DNA of 64,000 nucleotides from Clostridiales bacterium (GCA_016281915.1 JAEEJO010000037.1:37332-101331), one strand, 5' to 3'; positions 53,545-63,615 are shown, counted from the stretch's first letter. Translations and numbers: made by a program. Notes: generated from the sequence alone by a model not told the origin.

Positions 53545-54666
53545 ATGGTTAACGTTTCAGAGGTTAAAACATCGCGCGATATAAAGGAATTTATAGAATT
53601 TCCCCTTAAAATGTATAAAGACTGCCCGTATTTCGTCCCTCCTCTTTACGAAGACGAAAAAAAGCTTCTGAAAAGCGGCGGAGAAAACGAAAATGCGGAT
53701 GCAGTGTTTTTGATAGCAAAACGTGACGGAAAAACCGTGGGAAGGCTGCAGGGAATCATTCAGAAGCAGCATAACGCAAAACACGGCTGCGCCCAGATGC
53801 GTTTTACAAGATTTGACTGCATTGACGATAGTGAGGTTGCACGGGCGCTTTTTGAAGCGGCTCAATCGTGGGGAAAAGCGCGCGGTATGACCGAAATATG
53901 CGGTCCGCTCGGATACAGTGATCTTGACAGGGAAGGACTGCTCGTTGATGGGTTTGACGAAAACTCAACCTTTGAAGAGCAGTATAATTTCCCGTATTAC
54001 GGCGCTCTTCTTGAAGATCTGGGATTCGTAAAAGACGTTGACTGGGTGGAATATGAGCTGAGAAAGCCCGAAAAGAGGAATGAGACGCTTGCAAGAGTCG
54101 CAGAACGCGCTCTGCGAATGAACAAACTGCACGTTGCCACTACCGATATTTCAAAGAAAGCTTATATAGATAAATACAGAGACGGCTTTTTTGACTGTCT
54201 TGAAGAATGCTACCGTGACCTTTACGGAACGGTGCCTCTTGAAAGAGCGGCGCAGGACGAACTTATCAGTCAGTTTATGATGATCGTGAACAAAGAATTC
54301 CTCGTTTTTATATGCGACGAAAGCGAGAAGGTCGTAGGGTTCGGGCTTTGCTTTCCCGGTATAGGCGACGCTGTTAAGAAAAGCGGCGGAAGACTTACTC
54401 CCCCTGCCCTTGTAAGGATATTAAAAGCCGTTAAAAACCCGAAAACAATAGACCTCGGCCTTGTTGCGGTCCTGCCCGAATATCAGAAAAAGGGAATAAA
54501 TGCTGTAATATTGAACGGACTGATGGAAATGCTGTGGTCGGGAAAGGCAGAAACCTGTGAAACGAATCTCAATCTAGAAGACAACGTCGCCGTTCAGGCG
54601 CAGTGGAAGTATTTTACTTCGCGCAGGCATAAACGACGCAGATCATATATTAAAAAGATAGACTGA
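53545..54666 (+). CDS. GNAT-family N-acetyltransferase (YghO-like)
   Basis: 373 residues. FIEFPLKMYKDCPYFVPPL is the start typical of a large acyltransferase group; LGLVAVLPEYQKKGINAVI is the acetyl-CoA loop of the GNAT fold. The start is 2 nt after the DegV stop. The acceptor is not known; proximity to the FakA/FakB genes allows a lipid or amine acceptor, which is speculative. Confidence 0.82.
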   Translation: MVNVSEVKTSRDIKEFIEFPLKMYKDCPYFVPPLYEDEKKLLKSGGENENADAVFLIAKRDGKTVGRLQGIIQKQHNAKHGCAQMRFTRFDCIDDSEVARALFEAAQSWGKARGMTEICGPLGYSDLDREGLLVDGFDENSTFEEQYNFPYYGALLEDLGFVKDVDWVEYELRKPEKRNETLARVAERALRMNKLHVATTDISKKAYIDKYRDGFFDCLEECYRDLYGTVPLERAAQDELISQFMMIVNKEFLVFICDESEKVVGFGLCFPGIGDAVKKSGGRLTPPALVRILKAVKNPKTIDLGLVAVLPEYQKKGINAVILNGLMEMLWSGKAETCETNLNLEDNVAVQAQWKYFTSRRHKRRRSYIKKID

Positions 54667-54673
54667 CAACTTA

Positions 54674-54700
54674 AAACCGGAGCAATTAAGGCTCCGGTTT
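54674..54700. terminator. Terminator between the GNAT gene and the convergent isomerase gene
   Basis: AAACCGGAGC (54674-54683) pairs with GCTCCGGTTT (54691-54700) with a 7-nt loop; T-rich on the plus side (TTTCTGTTTT) and, more weakly, on the minus side. It closes both converging genes. Confidence 0.87.
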
Positions 54701-54718
54701 CTGTTTTATGATCGATTT

Positions 54719-55477
54719 TTATTTGCCGCCGTAAAGTCTCTTTGCTTCCTTGAGGCTTTCCGCGGGAGGAAGGAGCGGTCCGTATTCAAGACCGCAGCAG
54801 CCCTTGTAGCCGGCTTTGTCAACGGCGTCAAAGATGACGTTATAATTGTTTTCGCCGTACTGAAGCTCGTGTCTTCCGGGATGTCCGGCAGAGTGAAGAT
54901 GCGCGATTTTATCGAGGTTGTTTACGATGTTAGGTATGATGTTGCCTTCACTGACCTGCTGATGGTAAATATCGTAAACGACTTTGACGAACTCGCAGTC
55001 TGCCTCTTTTATTATTTCGAACGCCTCTACTGCGGACCAGAGATAGTAACCGCGATGGTTCACAAGCGTGTTGAGAGGTTCTATCATTACGGTAACGCCG
55101 CTGTTTTCAAGTATCGGTCGGGCAAGGCGGAGGGTTTGAACGATATTTTCATGCTGCTCTTCCCTCGGGGCGCCCGTGTCCTGACCGACCTGCGTTATAA
55201 GTCTCTTTACGCCCGCTTTATTTGCCGCTTCGCAGCTTTCTTTCAGTCCGTCAAGCCATGCCTGTCTGAAAGCGCTGTCAGTAAGACGGAATTCCGACGT
55301 GCACATACTTATAAACTCAACGCCGTTTTCTTCGCAGGCATTTCTGACTGCGGTAAGGTCAAGAGATTGCCATGAATATGTTTCTATTGCATCATAACCG
55401 AGTTCTTTAACTTTTTTTACGGCTTCGGTAAACGGAATGCCGCCGAAAAAGCACGGAATGGGTACGCACAAGCGCAT
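54719..55477 (-). CDS. Sugar phosphate isomerase/epimerase (hydroxypyruvate isomerase-like TIM barrel)
   Basis: 252 residues of the AP-endonuclease 2 / xylose-isomerase-like TIM barrel: FTEAVKKVKELGYDAIE in the start, MIEPLNT and VVYDIYHQQ and HLHSAGHPGRHEL carry the metal-binding Glu, Asp and His. It is downstream of a Gfo/Idh/MocA oxidoreductase, a pairing typical of inositol or sugar-acid catabolism. Confidence 0.85.
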   Translation of the reverse strand: MRLCVPIPCFFGGIPFTEAVKKVKELGYDAIETYSWQSLDLTAVRNACEENGVEFISMCTSEFRLTDSAFRQAWLDGLKESCEAANKAGVKRLITQVGQDTGAPREEQHENIVQTLRLARPILENSGVTVMIEPLNTLVNHRGYYLWSAVEAFEIIKEADCEFVKVVYDIYHQQVSEGNIIPNIVNNLDKIAHLHSAGHPGRHELQYGENNYNVIFDAVDKAGYKGCCGLEYGPLLPPAESLKEAKRLYGGK

Positions 55478-55493
55478 AATGCTGCCTCCTTGA

Positions 55494-56498
55494 TTATTTA
55501 AAATATATTACCTGACCGGATTCCATAGATTCGTTTGCCGCAAAAACAAGCTCATGAGTTTTAAGCGCATCGCAATAATCTGAACGGATAAGTGATCTGT
55601 CCCCTGTTTTTACCGCGTGAATGAACGCCTTGTCGAGATACGACGTGTGGTCTGTCGGTTCTCTCTTTACGTCGTATGTATAGTCGGAAGTTTCGATGAT
55701 CAGATTGTTTCTCAGCCTGTAATCTATTACCATATCTTCAAGAGTGATAACGAGCCCGCAGTGCGCTCTTCCTGCACGGTGATAGCATGCGCTGACGAGC
55801 GTGGCGGTATAGTTGTTTTCAAATCTGATAACGGCGGTGGAATGATCGTCTGTATCATATTCTTCGGATGCGTTTACGCCCGGCTGAACAATGCCTCGCG
55901 AACACGTGGCGTATACCGAAAGAGGTTCGCCGAAAAGATAACGGAGTTCGTCGGCAAGGTGTATGTTCTGCTCGACGAGCTGACCGCCGCACGTGCTCTT
56001 TTTCTGCCACCACCATACACCCGGGATCCCGCCTATCCATGAGCCGTAAACAAGTCCGCCCTGTTTATGTTTTTTGAGCTCATCGCGTACCATATCCGTA
56101 AGTTTGAGATATCTGTCCTGAAAACCGACAGAAGTTATAAGCCCTGTTTCATTTACTTTTTTTGCGATTTCTCTCGCCTGGGCGATATCCATCGAAACAG
56201 GTTTTTCCACAAGGAACGGGATCCCCATTTCAACGGCTCTTGTTTCGGAAGACTCATGTGCGGTAGGCTCGATACAGATAACCACTGCGTCAAGTGTTTT
56301 CCCTGATTCATTGTTGTAAAGCTCGGTGTAATCGTGATAGATCCTTTCGCATCCGAACTGCTTTGCAGCCGCGATACGTCTTTCCTCTATCGGATCGGCT
56401 ACTGCGACGACCTTTACGTCATCCATTTCCAAAAAGGACTTTCTGTGCGAATTCGATCTTCCTCCGCAGCCTATAAGTCCGATTCTGACCTGTTTCAT
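55494..56498 (-). CDS. Gfo/Idh/MocA-family oxidoreductase
   Basis: 334 residues. Rossmann-fold start RIGLIGCGGRSNSHRKS, then the conserved EKP in VEKPVSMD, and the substrate-binding domain with GGQLVEQNIHLADELRYLFG. It would oxidise a sugar or inositol derivative with NAD(P). It lies 16 nt before the isomerase and 14 nt after the flavodoxin gene. Confidence 0.9.
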   Translation of the reverse strand: MKQVRIGLIGCGGRSNSHRKSFLEMDDVKVVAVADPIEERRIAAAKQFGCERIYHDYTELYNNESGKTLDAVVICIEPTAHESSETRAVEMGIPFLVEKPVSMDIAQAREIAKKVNETGLITSVGFQDRYLKLTDMVRDELKKHKQGGLVYGSWIGGIPGVWWWQKKSTCGGQLVEQNIHLADELRYLFGEPLSVYATCSRGIVQPGVNASEEYDTDDHSTAVIRFENNYTATLVSACYHRAGRAHCGLVITLEDMVIDYRLRNNLIIETSDYTYDVKREPTDHTSYLDKAFIHAVKTGDRSLIRSDYCDALKTHELVFAANESMESGQVIYFK

Positions 56499-56512
56499 AA
56501 TTCTCTCCTTAT

Positions 56513-56989
56513 TTATCTGAATTTTGCGGCGAACTCGGCAATTTTTGCATAATTGATGCTTGGCGCCTCTCCGCCTGCCTTTTTAATTTTCTTCATGGCG
56601 ATCTTAGCTACAAATCTGTCGAAGCCTTTCATTTCATCGGGATTCATCTTAGCTCCGAATCCGGCGCAAACGATTGCTTTTTTAACGATTACCGGCGGGA
56701 AATTCTTATCGATGTAGTCTGAACTGTGCGGAAAATCTGAACAGCAGACGAAAATGCCGACATTCTTTTTCTGTATTTCAAGCTCGTTTTCACGGACGAA
56801 TTTTTTGAGTAATGACGGTATCATCCCCGCTCTGATCCCGCCGCCGAGAATAATGTTGTCAAATTTTGAAACGTCGCATTTGTCGATCGCGAGATTGAAA
56901 AGATCCGCGCCGGGTATAGCCTTATAAAGCTCACGGGCACATTCTGCCGAAGCGCCTGTTTTTGAGAAATAAATAATCGCGGTTTTCAT
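56513..56989 (-). CDS. Flavodoxin-domain protein
   Basis: 158 residues. The FMN phosphate loop is YFSKTGASAECA at 6-17, followed by IILGGGIRAGM and CSDFPH. Resembles the flavodoxin/protoporphyrinogen-oxidase-type small proteins that carry electrons in anaerobes. First gene of a three-gene minus-strand run. Confidence 0.85.
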   Translation of the reverse strand: MKTAIIYFSKTGASAECARELYKAIPGADLFNLAIDKCDVSKFDNIILGGGIRAGMIPSLLKKFVRENELEIQKKNVGIFVCCSDFPHSSDYIDKNFPPVIVKKAIVCAGFGAKMNPDEMKGFDRFVAKIAMKKIKKAGGEAPSINYAKIAEFAAKFR

Positions 56990-57039
56990 GCCATCACCTT
57001 TTCATATGAGTTTTGCGGGAAATAACGTCTGTTTTATTC

Positions 57040-57068
57040 ATTATATCATACTTTTTATTCAATTTCAA
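57040..57068 (-). promoter_or_regulatory. Promoter of the flavodoxin-Gfo-isomerase run
   Basis: Minus strand: -35 TTGAAA (57068-57063), a 17-nt spacer, -10 TATAAT (57045-57040), 51 nt upstream of the start. Confidence 0.85.
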
Positions 57069-57153
57069 GCGTCATTCTCTTGATTATCATTTTTATCATT
57101 TTTTACAGAACATTTTATGCAACAAATTTTACAATTTACTCAGTTGAAAAGTA

Positions 57154-57182
57154 TTGACACCCGCGCAAAATACTGGTATAAT
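57154..57182 (+). promoter_or_regulatory. Promoter of the glyA run
   Basis: -35 TTGACA (57154-57159), a 17-nt spacer, -10 TATAAT (57177-57182), both consensus. The leader to glyA is short (about 27 nt) with no riboswitch. Confidence 0.92.
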
Positions 57183-57215
57183 TCATATTAATAACTGTTA
57201 AAACGGAGAATAAAA

Positions 57216-58460
57216 ATGAGAAATATTGAATACGTTAAAAGTTTTGATCCCGAACTCGGCAAGGCTATGGAAGCCGAACTTGACAGACAGAAAAGAAATA
57301 TCGAGCTTATCGCTTCCGAAAATATAGTTTCCGAGACCGTTATGGCGGCGATGGGAACGATTCTGACGAACAAATATGCGGAAGGATACCCCGGAAAGAG
57401 ATATTACGGCGGATGCGAATGCGTTGACGTTGTTGAAAACATTGCCAGAGACCGCGCATGCAAGCTTTTTGGCGCAGATCACTCAAACGTTCAACCTCAC
57501 AGCGGCGCTCAGGCAAACATGGCGGTTTATTTTGCATTTCTTAAACCCGGCGACACAATAATGGGCATGAATCTTGCATGCGGCGGCCACCTCACTCACG
57601 GTTCTCCGGTAAACATGTCAGGCTCTTACTTCAATATAGTTCCTTACGGAGTCGACGAGAAGACACATTATATAGACTACAACGAAGTGGAACGTCTTGC
57701 AAAAGAAAACAAGCCGAAAATAATCGTTGCCGGCGCTTCCGCTTATCCGAGATTTATAGATTTTGAAAAATTCGCCCAGATCGCCCACTCTGTAGGCGCG
57801 CTCCTTATGGTAGACATGGCGCATATTGCAGGTCTTGTTGCGGCTGGTCTTCATCCGTCTCCGGTCCCCTACGCAGACATTGTTACAACTACAACGCACA
57901 AAACTCTTCGCGGACCCAGAGGAGGCATGATACTCTGCAAGGAAGAATATGCAAAGGCGATAGACAAAGCGATATTCCCCGGAACGCAGGGCGGTCCTCT
58001 CATGCACGTCATTGCCGCAAAGGCTGCCTGCTTCGGTGAAGCGCTGAAGCCCGAATTCAAGGAATATCAGGCGCAGATAGTAAAGAATGCAAAGGTTCTT
58101 GCGGATTCACTGATCGAAAAAGGATTCGATCTTGTTTCGGGCGGAACGGATAATCACCTTATGCTTGTTGACCTCAGAAAATTCAACGTTACGGGCAAAG
58201 AGCTTGAACACAACCTTGACGAGGTTCGCATCACCGCAAATAAAAACGCCATTCCCAACGATCCGCAGTCACCGTTTATTACGTCCGGTATACGCCTCGG
58301 AACTCCTGCGGTCACATCAAGAGGATTTGTTGAAGAAGATATGAAGATCGTTGCAGACTGCATCTATAACACCGCTGCTCATTTTGAAAAAGCGGAAGAG
58401 ATAAGACAGACTGTCGACGAACTCTGTAAAAAATATCCCATTTACGACAACATACAGTAA
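57216..58460 (+). CDS. glyA: Serine hydroxymethyltransferase
   Basis: 414 residues. PLP-dependent type I fold: [29 protein letters not shown] in pieces, and the PLP lysine in [15 protein letters not shown]. It interconverts serine and glycine with tetrahydrofolate, making one-carbon units. A URO-D-like gene follows after 31 nt. Confidence 0.98.
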   Translation: MRNIEYVKSFDPELGKAMEAELDRQKRNIELIASENIVSETVMAAMGTILTNKYAEGYPGKRYYGGCECVDVVENIARDRACKLFGADHSNVQPHSGAQANMAVYFAFLKPGDTIMGMNLACGGHLTHGSPVNMSGSYFNIVPYGVDEKTHYIDYNEVERLAKENKPKIIVAGASAYPRFIDFEKFAQIAHSVGALLMVDMAHIAGLVAAGLHPSPVPYADIVTTTTHKTLRGPRGGMILCKEEYAKAIDKAIFPGTQGGPLMHVIAAKAACFGEALKPEFKEYQAQIVKNAKVLADSLIEKGFDLVSGGTDNHLMLVDLRKFNVTGKELEHNLDEVRITANKNAIPNDPQSPFITSGIRLGTPAVTSRGFVEEDMKIVADCIYNTAAHFEKAEEIRQTVDELCKKYPIYDNIQ

Positions 58461-58491
58461 TCAACACAGCTAACATAAAGGAGAGTATTGT

Positions 58492-59721
58492 ATGACAGAC
58501 AGAGACAATATACGCGAGCTCATAAAAAGATATGCAGAAGATCTCGCTTTCTCTCAAAAAAGCAGAGAGAGGGAGGAACGATACAAAGATCTTAACGATC
58601 TCAAGATCGTGCGTCCGCCCGTACTTATCTTCGAAATACCGTGGGGTGAGATAAAAGCCGACGAAATAAAATGCGAAAACGAAACTTATCACGGAATCGA
58701 ATATTCTCTTCGCATGCAGATGTTTCAGAACAAATATTTCGGCGGAGACCACTGTTATGCGCCATATTGGTCGACGGGAGTAAAAATCAACGATACAGGT
58801 TTTGGTCTTTCGGTAAAAGAAAGACAGATACCTTCCACGACCGGAGCATATATTGCGGCTCATGAATATATTGACCAGCTTCAGACAGAGGAAGATCTGG
58901 AAAAATTCAAAATTCCCGAAATATCATACGACCGTGAAGCTACAGACAAGGCGATATATGAGACACAGCAGCTGCTTGGAGACATTATGCCCGTGCGCAA
59001 AACCGGAGTTTCGCTGTATTTCACATCGTGGGACACTTTTATGAGACTTCACGGAATAGAAAACTGTTATGAAGATCTTCTTGACCGTCCTGAATTCGTG
59101 CACGCCGTTATGAAGAAAATGACGGAAATACACAATCATACCATTGACGAGTATGAACGGCTGAATGTTCTTGAAACAGAGATATACTATCTTCACTGCA
59201 CCCCTGCCCTGTGCCATGATATGCCGCATAAGGACCTTGATACTGAAGTGATAAAGGCATCGGACGTTTGGTGCAGGACCTCAGCGCAGGTGCTTGCAGT
59301 CGTTTCACCTGATATGCAGTCGGAATTTGACATTGACTATGCAAAGACATACGCAAACAGATGCAAACGCACATATTACGGCTGCTGCGAGCCTCTTCAC
59401 AACAAGATTGATCAGCTCAAGGACATCACAAATCTGAGAAGGATCTCCATAACGCCGTGGGCAAACGTTGACGAGGCTGCAGAAAAAATGGGCAAAGATT
59501 TTATTATGTCATATAAGCCTAATCCTGCGTTCGTTGCCGGAAAGACGTTTGAACCGGAACAGGTTGAAAAAGAGCTGACACACGTTCTTGAAGCGTGCAG
59601 GCGCAATTCAACCCCATGCGAATTCGTTCTTAAAGACATAAGCACGATAGCTAATCGCTGGGAAAACCTTATGGAATGGAACAAAACAGCAAATAAGGTA
59701 ATTGACAGATTTTTCGGATAA
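58492..59721 (+). CDS. Uroporphyrinogen decarboxylase-like (URO-D fold) protein
   Basis: 409 residues. It resembles the URO-D/MtaA superfamily uncharacterised members found in gut Firmicutes: an acidic helical N-terminus, PPVLIFEIPWGEI, a central DTFMRLHGIENCYEDLLDRPEF and a C-terminal barrel with YGCCEPLHNKIDQLK. Several members move methyl groups between corrinoid proteins. Position behind glyA would fit one-carbon or demethylation chemistry, but I see no corrinoid partner here. Not a haem enzyme by context. Confidence 0.78.
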   Translation: MTDRDNIRELIKRYAEDLAFSQKSREREERYKDLNDLKIVRPPVLIFEIPWGEIKADEIKCENETYHGIEYSLRMQMFQNKYFGGDHCYAPYWSTGVKINDTGFGLSVKERQIPSTTGAYIAAHEYIDQLQTEEDLEKFKIPEISYDREATDKAIYETQQLLGDIMPVRKTGVSLYFTSWDTFMRLHGIENCYEDLLDRPEFVHAVMKKMTEIHNHTIDEYERLNVLETEIYYLHCTPALCHDMPHKDLDTEVIKASDVWCRTSAQVLAVVSPDMQSEFDIDYAKTYANRCKRTYYGCCEPLHNKIDQLKDITNLRRISITPWANVDEAAEKMGKDFIMSYKPNPAFVAGKTFEPEQVEKELTHVLEACRRNSTPCEFVLKDISTIANRWENLMEWNKTANKVIDRFFG

Positions 59722-59735
59722 TCACAGGAGAAGCC

Positions 59736-61001
59736 ATGGCATCACCTCTTGCCACAAGGATAAGGCCGACAGACCTTTCCGATTTTGTGGGACAGAGACA
59801 TCTCGTCTCTGAAGGTAAACCCCTTTACAGGATAATCGAAAGCGGTAATATCCCGAATATGATATTCTACGGACCGTCCGGCGTCGGTAAAACGACGCTG
59901 GCGTCTATTATTGCGGCAAAAACGCAGAAAACGCTTCACAAACTCAACGCAACAACGGCGTCGACGGGTGATATACGCAATATTATTTCATCTCTCAATT
60001 CGCTTGAGGGCATGAACGGTGTGTTGCTTTATCTTGACGAGATACAGTATTTCAACAAAAAACAGCAGCAGACCCTTCTTGAATTCATCGAAGACGGGTC
60101 AATAACGCTGATAGCTTCAACAACGGAAAACCCTTATTTCTATGTTTATTCCGCAATACTCAGCCGTTCCACGGTTTTTGAGTTCAAGCCTGTTGACGGC
60201 AAAGATATCATTAAGGCGGTAAAAAGAGCTTTTGACACGGTAAGAAGCGAAAGCGGATTAAAGATCGAAACGGAAGACGGAGTAGAAGAGTATATCGCGC
60301 AGACGTGCGGAGGAGACATAAGAAAAGCGATAAATGCCGTAGAGATACTTTCATCTGCAAAAATAGGACAGACTGAGGTTTTTATATCGCTTGAGGATGC
60401 AAAGCTTGTTTCTCAAAGATCGAACATGAAATACGACAGAGACGGCGACGCGCATTACGATATTCTCTCTGCTTTTCAGAAATCCATACGCGGTTCGGAC
60501 GAAAACGCTGCGCTTCATTATCTTGCAAGACTTATAGAAGGCAACGATCTGCCGTCGATTTGCCGAAGGTTGCTTGTTATTGCCGCTGAAGATATCGGGC
60601 TTGCCTATCCAAACGCCATAGCAGTAACAAAAGCATGCGTGGACAGCGCATTGCAGCTCGGTTTTCCGGAAGCCCGCATTCCTCTTGCGGACGCTGTCAT
60701 TCTGCTTGCAACAGCGCCTAAATCAAACAGCGGAGTTTGCGCGATAGATGCCGCGCTGAGCAGGATCCGAACGGGAGAATACGGTGAGATACCTTATATT
60801 CTCAAGGACTCTCATTATGCGGGATCGCAAGATCTCGGCCACGGAACAGGCTACAAATACGCTCACGACTATCCGGATCATTGGGTTAAGCAGCAATATC
60901 TTCCCGACAAGATCAAAGACGACGTTTATTACGAATACGGCGACAACAAGGCAGAGCAAACCGCAAAAGCATATTGGGACAAAATAAAAAAGAAAAAATA
61001 A
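59736..61001 (+). CDS. rarA: Replication-associated recombination protein A (RarA/MgsA)
   Basis: 421 residues. AAA+ ATPase with Walker A GPSGVGKTT at about 49-57, Walker B LYLDEIQYFNKKQQ, sensor STTENPYF, then the MgsA C-terminal tetramerisation domain (IRGSDENAALHYLARL, RRLLVIAAEDIGLAYP). It acts at stalled forks. 14 nt after the URO-D-like gene; followed by a terminator. Confidence 0.97.
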   Translation: MASPLATRIRPTDLSDFVGQRHLVSEGKPLYRIIESGNIPNMIFYGPSGVGKTTLASIIAAKTQKTLHKLNATTASTGDIRNIISSLNSLEGMNGVLLYLDEIQYFNKKQQQTLLEFIEDGSITLIASTTENPYFYVYSAILSRSTVFEFKPVDGKDIIKAVKRAFDTVRSESGLKIETEDGVEEYIAQTCGGDIRKAINAVEILSSAKIGQTEVFISLEDAKLVSQRSNMKYDRDGDAHYDILSAFQKSIRGSDENAALHYLARLIEGNDLPSICRRLLVIAAEDIGLAYPNAIAVTKACVDSALQLGFPEARIPLADAVILLATAPKSNSGVCAIDAALSRIRTGEYGEIPYILKDSHYAGSQDLGHGTGYKYAHDYPDHWVKQQYLPDKIKDDVYYEYGDNKAEQTAKAYWDKIKKKK

Positions 61002-61026
61002 GGACGAAGGTAATTCCTTCGTCCTT
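61000..61026. terminator. Bidirectional terminator between rarA and the GH2 gene
   Basis: AAGGACGAAGG (61000-61010) pairs perfectly with CCTTCGTCCTT (61016-61026) around a 5-nt loop; T-rich on both strands. Confidence 0.93.
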
Positions 61027-61038
61027 TTGATTTTTCGG

Positions 61039-62748
61039 TTATTTTTCAATAGCAGCTTTTCTGGAATTAATAGCGCAGATTCTTGCAGTGTCAAACTTTT
61101 CCTTGCGAGCAAATGAATAAATACCGTTGCATTCCTGCATCAGGTCGGTAAGCTGAGTATAACAGAATGCGCATATTTTCGGATTCGACAGCAAGGCGTC
61201 AACAAGTCCTTCATACCTTGAATAAAACTCTTCAACGTCTTCGGGCGCTTTGCCATAGCCCCATCCGGCAGACTCGTTATCTTCGCATTTCCACCATGTT
61301 CCGCCAAACTCGGAAACAAAGAAGGGCTGACCGGAATACTGCGGAGCAAGGCTTCTGGGATTTCCCGGACATTCTCCGCTGCCTTTTGCGAGGAATTCAT
61401 AATGCTGCGCAAATTTTGCAGGGTCCTGCTCATAATCGTGAACGTCGTATATATCGGTTTTACCTGCATGGATATATCCGCTTGTATCTATCACTGGTCT
61501 GAACGGATCGATGGCTTTCGTAACGTCGTAAACGGTTTCAAGGATATCTGCAATGCGGCGCGAAGAGCCCAGTTCATTGAACGGACACCAGCCGACTATC
61601 GCAGGCGAGTTGTAGTCTCTTTCAACAGCCTCTACCCACTCTGAAAGCATTGCGAGGAGAGCTGCGGGATTATCGGTATCAAGTCCCCAGTTCGGATATT
61701 CACCCCAGAGAAGATAGCCGAGTTTGTCTGCCCAGTAAATGAGTCGCGGCTCAAACACCTTCATATGAAGTCTTGCTCCGTTAAAGCCCGCTTTCTTTGA
61801 CAAAAGGATATCGTTTTTCAGGTCGTCGTCAGCAGGTGCGGTATAAATGCCTTCGGGATAAAAGCCCTGATCGAGAACAAGACGCTGGAATACAGGCTTA
61901 TTGTTTATCTCTATCGCATATCCGTTTATGGCTACTTTTCGCATACCGAAATATGAAAGAGCTTCATCCTGCCCTATTTTGAGCTTCAGATCGTAAAGAG
62001 CGGGATTTTCGATGGACCAAAGCGACGGATTTTTAATATCGAGATAAGTTTCGATCGCTTTTCCGTTTACCTTATGCTCTGTAAAGGCAACAGACTTGCC
62101 GTCAAGCAGCGCTTCGGCGGAAAACGTTTCCTTGCATTCTTTATTGAATGTTGCAACGATATGAAGTTTTTCGTTATCGATATCGGGAGTCAGCTTCAGG
62201 TTTTTCAGATATACGTCGGGTACGAATTCAAGCCAGACTGTCTGCCATATGCCTGTTGTGCGGGTATACATGCAGCCGCTGTTTGCGTAATTGGACGACT
62301 GCTTGCCTGACGGCTGAAACGGATCACGCGTATCATCGTATGCGTTTACAACAACGGTGTTTTCGCCTTCGCTGCAAAGATGGGTGATATCAAATGAGAA
62401 CGGGGTATATCCGCCCTTATGTTTGCCTGCAGAAACTCCGTTGATCCAGACCTCGGCAAGATAGTCAACCGCGCCGAAGTGGATGAGTATTCTTCCCGCA
62501 AAATCGGACTTTGTGAGCGTAATTTTTCTTCTGTACCAGACGCTTTTCATAAAATCCGTGTTTTCTATACCGGAAAGGCGGGATTCCGGAGCGAACGGAA
62601 CATTGATCTTCATGTCAAAATCCGCATTTTTATAAAACTCGCGTTCTTTGCCGGAACATCCGTGGTCAATAAGGAAATCCCATTCTCCGTTGAGATTGCA
62701 CCATTTTTCACGGACAAGAGACGGGCGCGGGTATTCAGGTCTCATCAT
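61039..62748 (-). CDS. Glycoside hydrolase family 2 (beta-galactosidase/glucuronidase-like)
   Basis: 569 residues. A jelly-roll sugar-binding domain (about 1-165: LNGEWDFLID, VWYRRKITL, AEVWINGVSAGKHKGGYTPF in pieces), an Ig-like domain, then a TIM barrel. The acid/base is in CPFNELG and the nucleophile Glu in FVSEFGGTWW. There is no signal peptide, so it acts inside the cell. Substrate cannot be fixed from sequence; the short length is typical of intracellular gut-Firmicute GH2 enzymes. Confidence 0.92.
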   Translation of the reverse strand: MMRPEYPRPSLVREKWCNLNGEWDFLIDHGCSGKEREFYKNADFDMKINVPFAPESRLSGIENTDFMKSVWYRRKITLTKSDFAGRILIHFGAVDYLAEVWINGVSAGKHKGGYTPFSFDITHLCSEGENTVVVNAYDDTRDPFQPSGKQSSNYANSGCMYTRTTGIWQTVWLEFVPDVYLKNLKLTPDIDNEKLHIVATFNKECKETFSAEALLDGKSVAFTEHKVNGKAIETYLDIKNPSLWSIENPALYDLKLKIGQDEALSYFGMRKVAINGYAIEINNKPVFQRLVLDQGFYPEGIYTAPADDDLKNDILLSKKAGFNGARLHMKVFEPRLIYWADKLGYLLWGEYPNWGLDTDNPAALLAMLSEWVEAVERDYNSPAIVGWCPFNELGSSRRIADILETVYDVTKAIDPFRPVIDTSGYIHAGKTDIYDVHDYEQDPAKFAQHYEFLAKGSGECPGNPRSLAPQYSGQPFFVSEFGGTWWKCEDNESAGWGYGKAPEDVEEFYSRYEGLVDALLSNPKICAFCYTQLTDLMQECNGIYSFARKEKFDTARICAINSRKAAIEK

Positions 62749-62793
62749 AGATTTTATCCTCCGTTAAAGCTGAATATCTGAATAAGTATTAAG

Positions 62794-63615
62794 TTACTGA
62801 AGGGTATCTGCAAGTTTTTCGAGCCATTCTCCGACGAAAAGCTCGATCAGGCCTTCGTCGCAAAGCTTTGCCACTGCCGGATCTATGGGGATGCGCGCAG
62901 TGTTTTTTACGCCGTATGCCGAAACGACTTCGGGCAATTTGCTTTCGCCGAATACGTTGATCTGCTTGCCGCAGTCAGGGCAGAGAAGATAGCTGTAATT
63001 TTCAACTACCGCTTTTATGGGAATATCCATCTTTTTCGCCATATTTACCGCCTTGCCGACTATCATCGTTACAAGATCCTGCGGGGACGTTACAACAACC
63101 GTTCCGTCTACGGGAATAGACTGAAATACCGTCAGAGGAACATCACCTGTTCCCGGAGGCATATCTATAAACATATAATCTATGTCGCCCCATATAACGT
63201 CTGTCCAGAACTGTTTAACGGCGCCGGCAATAACGGGACCGCGCCAGATGACCGGCGATTCGGGATCGTCCACAAGCAGGTTGAGGGACATAATCTTTAT
63301 CCCTGTTTTTGTTTCAACGGGGAAAAGCCCGGTCTCGTCTCCCGTAGCGCGTTCTTTAATGCCGAATATTTTCGGTATGGACGGACCTGTGATATCAGCG
63401 TCAAGAATCGCCGTCTTAAAGCCACGTCTCTGCATGGTTACCGCAAGCAGGGATGTTACAAGGCTTTTGCCTACGCCTCCCTTACCCGAAACGACGCCGA
63501 TAACATTTTTTATGTTGCTCATAGCGTGCGGGGACTCGATAAAATCGGTTTTTTCTTTTTTTGCACAGTCCGAACCGCACGTTTTGCAGTTATGCGTACA
63601 ATTATCTTTTTCCAA
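62794..63615 (-). CDS. Mrp/NBP35-family iron-sulfur cluster carrier ATPase (TTG start)
   Basis: 273 residues from TTG 63615, with AAGGAG 7 nt upstream. A Cys cluster at the N-terminus (CTHNCKTCGSDC) precedes the P-loop GKGGVGKS, then DADITGPSIP, DMPPGTGDVPL, and a C-terminal CxxC (CPDCGK). These proteins bind and transfer 4Fe-4S clusters to apoproteins. The N-terminal CxxxCxxCxxxC resembles the eukaryotic/archaeal NBP35 form. Confidence 0.93.
   Translation of the reverse strand: MEKDNCTHNCKTCGSDCAKKEKTDFIESPHAMSNIKNVIGVVSGKGGVGKSLVTSLLAVTMQRRGFKTAILDADITGPSIPKIFGIKERATGDETGLFPVETKTGIKIMSLNLLVDDPESPVIWRGPVIAGAVKQFWTDVIWGDIDYMFIDMPPGTGDVPLTVFQSIPVDGTVVVTSPQDLVTMIVGKAVNMAKKMDIPIKAVVENYSYLLCPDCGKQINVFGESKLPEVVSAYGVKNTARIPIDPAVAKLCDEGLIELFVGEWLEKLADTLQ

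Noticed and set aside
57183..57215. A glycine or THF riboswitch before glyA
   Set aside because: The leader from the promoter to glyA is only about 27 nt, too short for any riboswitch.
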